Positions 1 through 5,690 of a DNA stretch of 5,690 nt are shown here, in pieces. Numbering within the stretch: position 1 is the stretch's first letter; each line of letters begins with the position of its first letter. The translations under genes were made by a program, and so were the position numbers. The DNA lies in the NCBI GenBank assembly GCA_025935735.1, contig JAICUS010000404.1:1-5690 (forward strand). The letters are read 5' to 3'. A model generated the notes under the pieces. It saw only the letters and a list, made by a program, of their open reading frames with translations, was not told the origin of the DNA and did no database searches. The stretch is from Solirubrobacteraceae bacterium (GTDB lineage: Bacteria > Actinomycetota > Thermoleophilia > Solirubrobacterales > Solirubrobacteraceae).

Positions 1-380
1 AGCCCGCGCACGTGCTCGCGGCGCAGGACCTTGTCCTCCAGCCGCGGCGCGACGGCGGCCAGGCCGGGGCGGCGCTCCAGCGTGGTCACGCCGTCCTGCG
101 CGGCGCGCTCCAACACGCGGCGGCGCGTGCCGGGGCGGTCGATCAGCAGCACGTCCGGGCGGGCGGAGCGCAGGCGCTCGGCCGCGGCGGCCAGCGACCC
201 GGGGGTCAGCCGCGCGCCCGGCTCGAGGAGCCACACGTACTCGCCGGCGGCCGCGGCGATCGCGGCGTCGCGGTCCGCGTTCACGAGCACCTCGACCTCG
301 GCCAGCTCGGGGCCGGCCAGCGCCGCGGCGAGGTCGCCGGAGCCGGTGACGACGAAGCTCACGAGTGGGGGCGCCGACAT
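1..380 (-). CDS. GT2-like glycosyltransferase domain protein, N-terminal part (3' end beyond left edge)
   Basis: An open frame read on the minus strand from the ATG at 380-378 stays open to base 1 and gives about 126 residues. The start MSAPPLVSFVVTGSGDL is a beta strand like the one that opens GT-A (family 2) glycosyltransferases. Residues 47-62 (GEYVWLLEPGARLTPG) sit where these enzymes carry their strand-DxD-loop segment, and RPDVLLID (74-81) and APRLEDKVLRREH (111-123) resemble later family 2 blocks. The usual acidic DxD metal-binding motif is missing: the place reads LEPGA. The protein may therefore be inactive in this domain, or this domain may be the N-terminal part of a two-domain enzyme such as the GT2 plus CDP-glycerol glycerophosphotransferase fusions of actinobacteria. 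That second domain is not visible here, so it is only a suggestion. The gene is divergent from cysC, with about 40 bases between the starts. Coding is supported by codon-position GC bias and absence of stops; the family call is moderate. Confidence 0.62.
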   Translation of the reverse strand, partial: MSAPPLVSFVVTGSGDLAAALAGPELAEVEVLVNADRDAAIAAAAGEYVWLLEPGARLTPGSLAAAAERLRSARPDVLLIDRPGTRRRVLERAAQDGVTTLERRPGLAAVAPRLEDKVLRREHVRG

Positions 381-421
381 TTGCGGCCGCCAAGGTAACA
401 GCACGAACTATGGTCCCTGGG
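381..421. promoter_or_regulatory. Divergent promoter region between the glycosyltransferase gene and cysC
   Basis: These 41 bases are visibly richer in A and T than the coding DNA on both sides. On the plus strand TATGGT (409-414) fits the actinobacterial -10 pattern TAnnnT and ends seven bases before the GTG at 422. That spacing would put transcription start at or next to the start codon, giving a leaderless cysC mRNA. On the minus strand TACCTT (reverse complement of 392-397) also fits TAnnnT and would start transcription about four bases before the ATG at 380. I see no good -35 box at standard spacing for either. The assignment rests on short motifs and position only. Confidence 0.35.
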
Positions 422-1048
422 GTGACCGAGCGTCCGCATTCCGCAGGCGTCGTGTGGCAGCGCCCGCGCGCGAGCCGGGAGGACCGCACGCACGCCACGG
501 GGCAGCTCGGCGGCACGGTGTGGCTCACGGGCCTGCCGGCCGCGGGCAAGTCGACGATCGCCTTCGGCGCGGAGGCGCGGCTGCTGTCGTCCGGCCGCAC
601 GGCCTACGTGCTCGACGGCGACAACGTGCGCCACGGCCTGTGCGGCGACCTGGGGTTCGACGCGCACGCGCGGCGGGAGAACGTCCGGCGGGTGGCCGAG
701 GTGGCCGCGCTGTTCGCCGACGCGGGCGTGGTGGCGATCGTCGCGCTGATCAGCCCCGAGGCCGGCGGCCGCGACGCGGCGCGCGAGCTGCACGAGCGGG
801 CCGGGCTGCCGTTCCTGGAGGTCTTCGTGGACACGCCGCTGGACGTGTGCGAGCGGCGCGACCCCAAGGGCCTGTACGCCAAGGCCCGGCAGGGCCTGGT
901 CAAGGGCTTCACCGGCGTCGACGCGCCCTACGAGCGCCCGCGGGCCCCCGACGTGTGGCTGCGCACGGCGTCGGAGACGATCGAGGCGGACGTCGACGCG
1001 GTGCTGGAGGCGCTCGACCGCGCCACCGCCGCCCTGCCGCGCGCCTAG
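422..1048 (+). CDS. cysC: Adenylylsulfate kinase (APS kinase), CysC
   Basis: CysC phosphorylates adenosine 5'-phosphosulfate (APS) with ATP to give PAPS, the donor for sulfotransferases and a route into sulfate reduction, in the cytoplasm. From the GTG at 422 the protein has 208 residues, normal for a single-domain APS kinase. Visible motifs are the P-loop GLPAAGKST (37-45), DGDNVRHGL (65-73), LGF (77-79), RRENVRR (84-90), the ISP segment with the conserved Ser (S111), FVDTPLDVCERRDPKGLYAKAR-type lid region (135-156) and GFTGVDAPYE (162-171). All key blocks are intact. In-frame ATGs exist at 410 and at 365. The 365 start would overlap the divergent gene, and neither has a clear ribosome site. 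GTG 422 starts just before the family's short VVWQ-type leader and sits seven bases after a -10-like TATGGT, so I prefer it. No ATP sulfurylase (cysN/cysD or sat) or sulfotransferase lies in the window. The divergent glycosyltransferase suggests PAPS for envelope sulfation, which is inference. Confidence 0.95.
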   Translation: MTERPHSAGVVWQRPRASREDRTHATGQLGGTVWLTGLPAAGKSTIAFGAEARLLSSGRTAYVLDGDNVRHGLCGDLGFDAHARRENVRRVAEVAALFADAGVVAIVALISPEAGGRDAARELHERAGLPFLEVFVDTPLDVCERRDPKGLYAKARQGLVKGFTGVDAPYERPRAPDVWLRTASETIEADVDAVLEALDRATAALPRA

Positions 1049-1069
1049 GAGGGCGTCCGTCATCCGGCG

Positions 1070-1075
1070 TACCGT
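1070..1075 (+). promoter_or_regulatory. Possible -10 element upstream of the phosphatase gene
   Basis: TACCGT matches the TAnnnT -10 pattern and lies in the 79-base spacer after the cysC stop, about 58 bases before the ATG at 1128. It would give a leader of roughly 45 bases. No -35 box is evident at 16-18 bases upstream, and I see no clear intrinsic terminator for cysC in the spacer, so read-through from cysC is also possible. I looked for Pho-box-like direct repeats, which would fit a phosphatase, and saw none. Confidence 0.18.
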
Positions 1076-1127
1076 CTGGCCGATCGACCGGCGCGACAAA
1101 CGGCGAATCCCGGTGTTGTGCAGCCCG

Positions 1128-3674
1128 ATGCCCCTTCGTCTCGGCGCCCTGCTCGCCGCGGCGGCGGTCGCGCTGACCGCCGCGCCCGCCCGCGCGCAGA
1201 CGCCCACACCCACCCCCACGCCGACGCGCACGCCGACCGCGACCCCCACGCCGACGCCGGCGCCGCCGTCGGACCCCGTGATCGGCGCGGCCGGCGACAT
1301 CGCCTGCGACCCGGCGGACGCGAACTTCAACGGCGGCGAGGGCACGCCCGGGCACTGCCAGCAGAAGGCCACGTCCGACCTGCTGGTCAAGGCGAAGCCG
1401 AGCCTGACGGCGGTGCTGCCGCTCGGCGACACCCAGTACGAGGAGGGCATCCTCAGCACGTACGCGCTGTCGTACAACCCGACCTGGGGGCGGCTGAAGG
1501 CGATCAGCCACCCCGCCGTGGGCAACCACGAGTACTTCGGCGGCGCGGGCGACGGGGCCGGCTACTTCGACTACTTCGACGGCATCGGCGCCCAGACCGG
1601 CCCGGCCGGCCAGCGCGGCAGCGACTACTACAGCTACGACATCGGCGCCTGGCATTTCATCGTGCTCGACTCCGTGTGCTCGCGCGTCGGCGGCTGCGAC
1701 CCCGGCTCGCCGCAGGAGACGTGGCTGCGGGCCGACCTCGCCGCGCACCCGAACGCCTGCACGCTGGCCTACTGGCACCACCCGCGCTTCACCTCCACCG
1801 GCGTCGGCTGGACGTCGATGGACACGATCTGGCAGGACCTCTATGACGCCGGCGTGGACGTCGTCCTCAACGGCCACATCCACCACTACGAGCGCTTCGC
1901 GCCCCAGACCCCGGCCGGCGCGCTCGACCCGTCCTACGGCGTCCGCGAGTTCATCGTCGGCACCGGCGGCAAGAGCCAGCAGGGCTTCCCGGCGACGCGG
2001 CTGCCCACCAGCGAGGCGGCGGCCAGCGGCTTCGGCGTGCTGTTCCTGACGCTGCACCCGGGCAGCTACGACTGGAGCTTCGCGCCGATCGACCGCGGCG
2101 GCTTCCACGACTCGGGCTCCTACCCCTGCCACGGCGCCCCGCCGCCCCGCCCGGCCACCGCGGCCACCGGGGACGCGTTCGCCACCGGCAAGACGTCCGC
2201 CCGCATCACCGGGGCGCTGGACACCGGCAACCAGCCGACCACCTACCACTTCGACTACGGGCCCTCGATCTTCTACGGCGCCTCCACGCCCGACGCGTAC
2301 GCGCCCGGGCCGGCCGACGGGACGCGCCAGGTGGCCGTCCGCCTCACCCACCTCAAGAAGAACCGCGTCTACCACTACCGGCTCGTCGCCAACAACGCGA
2401 GCGGCGTCGTGTTCGGCCCCGACCGCACGCTGCGCGCCGGCAAGCGGACCTCCTACCCGGCGGCGATCGCCCGCACGAAGGGCCTGCTCGCCTACTGGCG
2501 GCTGGACGAGAGCGGCTTCGCGTTCGACGACAAGGGCGACAGCCTGGCGGTCGGCTCGGGGAGCATCCCGCAGGTGGAGGGCGCGCTGGTGGGCGACCGC
2601 AGCCTGGCCTCCGCCTTCGACGGCGCGACCGCCTCGATCGAGGCCGACGGGCCGGTGGTGACCCACTCCGCCACGATCGAGGGCTGGTTCCGCTGGACGG
2701 CCGGCGACGTCATCCTGCGCGACGACTCCTCGGCGGGCGGCTGGCTGATCGGCAGGTCCGGCTCCAAGCTCGGCTACCGGGTCGCCGGGCGCGTGTACCG
2801 CACGACGCGGGCGATCGAGCGCGTGCGCGACGGCGCCTGGCACTACATCGCGGTGACCAAGTCCGGCTCGTCGGTGGCCATCTACGTCGACGGCCGGCGC
2901 GTGCACCGGGGCAGCGGCGCGTCCGACGCGCCGCCGACGATGCCCTGGCACATCATGCGCAACGGCCCGTTCGAGGACCACGCGGCGGGCCTGGCCGACG
3001 AGGTGGCGATCTACAACCGCCGGCTGTCGCGGAAGACCCTCGTCGCGCACTACCGCGACGGCGTGCGCCGCCATCCGCCGGCCACCCGCGTCAAGGGCCC
3101 GGACGGGCCGACGAACGACGCCGCGCCGACGTTCCGGCTGCGCGGCGGGAGCGCGGTGCGCTGCTCGCTCTACGGCCCGGGCACCCGGCGGACGCTGACC
3201 GGCTGCGCCTCCGTCTCGAACTTCGGGCACTTGGCCGACGGGCACTACACGCTGACCGCCTACGCGATCGACGACAGCGGCCATCCCGACCCGAGCCCCG
3301 TGCACCGCCGCTTCGTGGTCGACACGGTGACGCCGACGCTGGGGCTGACGGCGCCGGACAAGGTCCCGTCGGGCCTGCGCCGCAGCGGGCTGCCGCTCCG
3401 GGCGACGTGCTCGGAGGCCTGCACGGTGGTGGCGCGGCTGTCGGTGGCCGCCGGCGCGGCGAGCCGGCTGCACCTCGGCCACGGGCGGGCGGTGCTGGGC
3501 AGCACGGAGATCAAGATCGGCGGCGCGGGAACGAAGCCGCTGCGGATCCGGCTCACCGACCGGGTGCGCAAGCGGCTCAAGCACCGGCACGTGCTGGCCG
3601 CGACCCTGCATGTGGTGGCCACCGACCGCGCCGGCAACGCCCGGGCCGAGCGGCGGGAGCTGACAGCCGGCTGA
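1128..3674 (+). CDS. Secreted purple-acid-phosphatase-like metallophosphoesterase with FN3-like, LamG-like and Ig-like domains
   Basis: This is probably an exported hydrolase of phosphate esters; the substrate is unknown. From ATG 1128 it has 848 residues. Residues 1-23 form a signal peptide (MPLRL, an Ala/Leu core, then ARA before Q24), and 25-47 are a Thr-Pro linker. The phosphoesterase domain spans about 50-335: GD (56-57), GDTQYEEG (100-107), GNHEY (132-136), WHHPRF (216-221) and GHIHHYER (249-256). The GDxxY tyrosine (Y104) and lack of a DxH first motif fit purple acid phosphatases better than generic calcineurin-type enzymes. An FN3-like domain follows (about 341-437; YHFDYG, YHYRLVANN), then a LamG/concanavalin-like domain (about 446-645; LLAYWRLDE, IEGWFRW, WHYIAVTK, YVDG, DEVAIYN) and two beta domains (about 654-848, with VVDTVTPT). 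No anchor or sorting signal is seen, so it is likely released or held through glycan binding. In-frame GTG 1113 and TTG 1116 are other starts; ATG 1128 gives the more typical signal peptide. No convincing ribosome site precedes any. The TGA stop is in frame with the nuclease gene downstream. Confidence 0.9.
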   Translation: MPLRLGALLAAAAVALTAAPARAQTPTPTPTPTRTPTATPTPTPAPPSDPVIGAAGDIACDPADANFNGGEGTPGHCQQKATSDLLVKAKPSLTAVLPLGDTQYEEGILSTYALSYNPTWGRLKAISHPAVGNHEYFGGAGDGAGYFDYFDGIGAQTGPAGQRGSDYYSYDIGAWHFIVLDSVCSRVGGCDPGSPQETWLRADLAAHPNACTLAYWHHPRFTSTGVGWTSMDTIWQDLYDAGVDVVLNGHIHHYERFAPQTPAGALDPSYGVREFIVGTGGKSQQGFPATRLPTSEAAASGFGVLFLTLHPGSYDWSFAPIDRGGFHDSGSYPCHGAPPPRPATAATGDAFATGKTSARITGALDTGNQPTTYHFDYGPSIFYGASTPDAYAPGPADGTRQVAVRLTHLKKNRVYHYRLVANNASGVVFGPDRTLRAGKRTSYPAAIARTKGLLAYWRLDESGFAFDDKGDSLAVGSGSIPQVEGALVGDRSLASAFDGATASIEADGPVVTHSATIEGWFRWTAGDVILRDDSSAGGWLIGRSGSKLGYRVAGRVYRTTRAIERVRDGAWHYIAVTKSGSSVAIYVDGRRVHRGSGASDAPPTMPWHIMRNGPFEDHAAGLADEVAIYNRRLSRKTLVAHYRDGVRRHPPATRVKGPDGPTNDAAPTFRLRGGSAVRCSLYGPGTRRTLTGCASVSNFGHLADGHYTLTAYAIDDSGHPDPSPVHRRFVVDTVTPTLGLTAPDKVPSGLRRSGLPLRATCSEACTVVARLSVAAGAASRLHLGHGRAVLGSTEIKIGGAGTKPLRIRLTDRVRKRLKHRHVLAATLHVVATDRAGNARAERRELTAG
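1200..1268 (+). repeat. Imperfect ACGCCG/ACGCCC-type tract encoding a Thr-Pro linker
   Basis: Threonine and proline codons alternate here in the phosphatase gene (residues 25-47: TPTPTPTPTRTPTATPTPTP followed by APP). At DNA level the tract is an imperfect six-base repeat with varied third positions, which suggests selection on the protein rather than a recent slippage expansion. Such linkers are extended, protease-resistant and, in actinobacteria, often O-glycosylated. Here it separates the signal peptide from the catalytic domain and could hold the enzyme away from the cell surface. Confidence 0.75.
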
Positions 3675-3680
3675 CACTCA

Positions 3681-3700
3681 GGCCGCGGGGCGCCGCGGCC
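3681..3700 (+). terminator. Perfect GC hairpin between phosphatase and nuclease genes (terminator-like or regulatory)
   Basis: GGCCGCGG (3681-3688) pairs exactly with CCGCGGCC (3693-3700) around a four-base GGCG loop. It begins six bases after the phosphatase TGA and ends one base before the first in-frame ATG (3702) of the nuclease gene. No T-run follows, so it is not a classical intrinsic terminator; in high-GC actinobacteria such T-less hairpins can still attenuate transcription or protect the mRNA 3' end. It could also be a copy of a small palindromic repeat, since its core recurs inside selB, or, less likely, a recoding hairpin for the adjacent TGA. The structure is certain on paper; its role is open. 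Confidence 0.4.
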
Positions 3701-3713
3701 GATGGATGAAGCG

Positions 3714-4682
3714 ATGCGTTCCCTCCTCGCCGTCGTGGGCGCGGCGCTGCTCGCGCTCGTGCTCGCCCCCGCCGCCCATGCCCTGCCGGGCCAGGGCTCC
3801 TGCACGCTCCAGCCGGGCTCCGCCCCGTGCCTGACCTGGACGGGCAAGGTGACGTGGATCAGCGACGGCGACACGGTCGACGTGGACGTCGACGGCGACG
3901 GCACCCGCAAGCCGGTGACCGTGCGGCTGATCGGCATCCAGGCGATGGAGCAGAGCCGCTACAGCGCGGTGGCAAGCCGCCGGCGGGGCGACTGCCACGC
4001 CGTGGCGGCGACCGACCGGCTGGAGAGGCTCCTGCGCCGCTCGCACATGCGCGTGCGCCTCGCGGCCCAGGACCCGGACGCCAAGAGCTTCGGCCGCCCG
4101 TGGCGCAACGTCGCCGTGCGGGTGCACGGCCACTGGCGCGACGCCGGGCGCATCCTGCTGCGCGAGGGCCTCGTGCTGGCCATGCCGAACGCGATCGAGT
4201 ACGCGTGGAACCACGACTACGAGCTCATCAGCGAGCGCGCGGCGTCTCGTCACGTCGGCCTGTACGCCGACCACTCCTGCGGCGCCGGCCCGAGCGCGGG
4301 CGCCCGGCTCTCGCTGCGGCTGACCTGGTCGGGCCGCACGCCGCGCTACGCCACCGAGAACCTCGACGTCGACGACGAGTCGGTGGAGATCGACAACGCC
4401 GGCCCGTTCGACGTGCCGCTCGGCGGCTGGTGGGTGCGCGACTCCGGCCTGCGCCGCTACACGTTCCCGGCCGGCGCGGTCGTCCCCGCGGGCGGCGCGG
4501 TCACGCTGTTCGTCGGCTCCGGCACCGACACGCCGACGCGGTTCTTCTGGGGCCTGCCCTCCTCGATCTTCGGCGACTTCAGCGACGACGGGCGCTGGCT
4601 GGGCGACGGCGCCTACGTGTTCGACCCCCAGGGCGACCTGCGGGTCGAGAGCATGTACCCCTGCCTGGCCGGCTGCTCGTAG
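3714..4682 (+). CDS. Secreted staphylococcal-nuclease-like (thermonuclease) protein with C-terminal lamin-tail domain
   Basis: This is probably an exported, calcium-dependent nuclease, or a binding protein derived from one. From ATG 3714 it has 322 residues; 1-23 are a signal peptide (MRSLL, hydrophobic core, cleavage after AHA). The SNase domain spans about 42-190: [11 protein letters not shown] (50-60; D53 matches SNase D21), [11 protein letters not shown] (70-80; R71 and E79 match R35 and E43), [12 protein letters not shown] (124-135; R128 matches R87), [12 protein letters not shown] (145-156), then YELISERAA and VGLY. The metal ligand matching D40 is replaced by Q76 (IQAME instead of the usual IDAPE type). 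Residues about 196-312 form a lamin-tail/LTD-like beta domain ([54 protein letters not shown]). Six cysteines after the signal peptide may form disulfides. ATG 3702 would add MDEA but lies against a hairpin; the GGATGAAG just before 3714 is a weak ribosome site. It probably shares a transcript with the phosphatase and selB, 13 bases downstream. Confidence 0.85.
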   Translation: MRSLLAVVGAALLALVLAPAAHALPGQGSCTLQPGSAPCLTWTGKVTWISDGDTVDVDVDGDGTRKPVTVRLIGIQAMEQSRYSAVASRRRGDCHAVAATDRLERLLRRSHMRVRLAAQDPDAKSFGRPWRNVAVRVHGHWRDAGRILLREGLVLAMPNAIEYAWNHDYELISERAASRHVGLYADHSCGAGPSAGARLSLRLTWSGRTPRYATENLDVDDESVEIDNAGPFDVPLGGWWVRDSGLRRYTFPAGAVVPAGGAVTLFVGSGTDTPTRFFWGLPSSIFGDFSDDGRWLGDGAYVFDPQGDLRVESMYPCLAGCS

Positions 4683-4695
4683 GCTGGGCGGCGCG

Positions 4696-5690
<995 letters not shown>

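Noticed and set aside
365..421. Upstream in-frame ATGs (365 and 410) as the cysC start
   Set aside because: The 365 start overlaps the divergent gene's coding region and adds unconserved-looking residues. The 410 start overlaps the -10-like site. GTG 422 fits family length and promoter spacing better, though 410 cannot be fully excluded.
1049..1127. Pho box, riboswitch or terminator in the spacer before the phosphatase gene
   Set aside because: No direct repeats of Pho-box type, no stable long hairpin and no T-run are visible; the spacer is too short for most riboswitches.
31..1176. Plus-strand frame covering the left-edge gene and cysC, and the minus-strand frame 359-1525
   Set aside because: Both are compositional shadows. 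The minus-strand reading of 1-380 and the frame-2 reading of 422-1048 carry the family motifs.
1200..1268. Repeat tract considered as a CRISPR or tandem repeat locus
   Set aside because: It is an in-frame Thr-Pro linker with degenerate third positions and has no spacer structure.
909..3677. Very long open frame on the minus strand opposite the phosphatase gene
   Set aside because: Its protein is Arg/Gly/Ala/Val-rich with no recognisable domain, and it mirrors a gene with intact catalytic motifs. Long antisense frames are expected in high-GC DNA, where stop codons are rare.

Overview
The window is very GC-rich (about three quarters G+C by eye, with strong G/C preference at third codon positions). 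That composition, GTG starts with little Shine-Dalgarno signal, and secreted multidomain proteins with Thr-Pro linkers point to a high-GC actinobacterium. The combination of a metallophosphatase with FN3 and LamG-like domains and a nuclease with a lamin-tail domain resembles proteins I associate with Thermoleophilia/Solirubrobacterales (Conexibacter-like). That placement is inference, not a database result.

Layout: (a) 1-380, minus strand: the N-terminal part of a GT2-like glycosyltransferase domain protein that runs off the left edge. (b) 381-421: a short, relatively AT-rich divergent promoter region. (c) 422-1048, plus strand: adenylylsulfate kinase (cysC). (d) 1049-1127: a short spacer with one weak -10-like site. 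(e) 1128-3674, plus strand: a secreted purple-acid-phosphatase-like metallophosphoesterase with a Thr-Pro linker, an FN3-like domain, a LamG-like domain and C-terminal beta domains. (f) 3681-3700: a perfect GC-rich hairpin. (g) 3714-4682, plus strand: a secreted staphylococcal-nuclease-like protein with a C-terminal lamin-tail domain. (h) 4696-5690, plus strand: the N-terminal 331 codons of SelB, the selenocysteine-specific elongation factor, cut by the right edge. No stretch over 300 bases lacks a gene.

Two themes stand out. The left pair suggests sulfate activation (CysC makes PAPS) beside a cell-envelope glycosyltransferase, which would fit sulfation of a surface polymer. The middle pair, a secreted phosphatase and a secreted nuclease, could together release phosphate or nucleosides from extracellular nucleic acid. 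SelB shows that the organism probably decodes UGA as selenocysteine.

The oddest point is at the phosphatase/nuclease junction. The two genes are in the same reading frame, separated by a single TGA and then open codons. A perfect hairpin starts six bases after that TGA, and selB follows two genes on. The nuclease's own signal peptide argues that the TGA is an ordinary stop, but the arrangement deserves a check. A 13-15 base core of that hairpin also recurs twice inside selB, which looks like a small dispersed palindromic repeat. I found no RNA gene, CRISPR array, insertion sequence or integrase.
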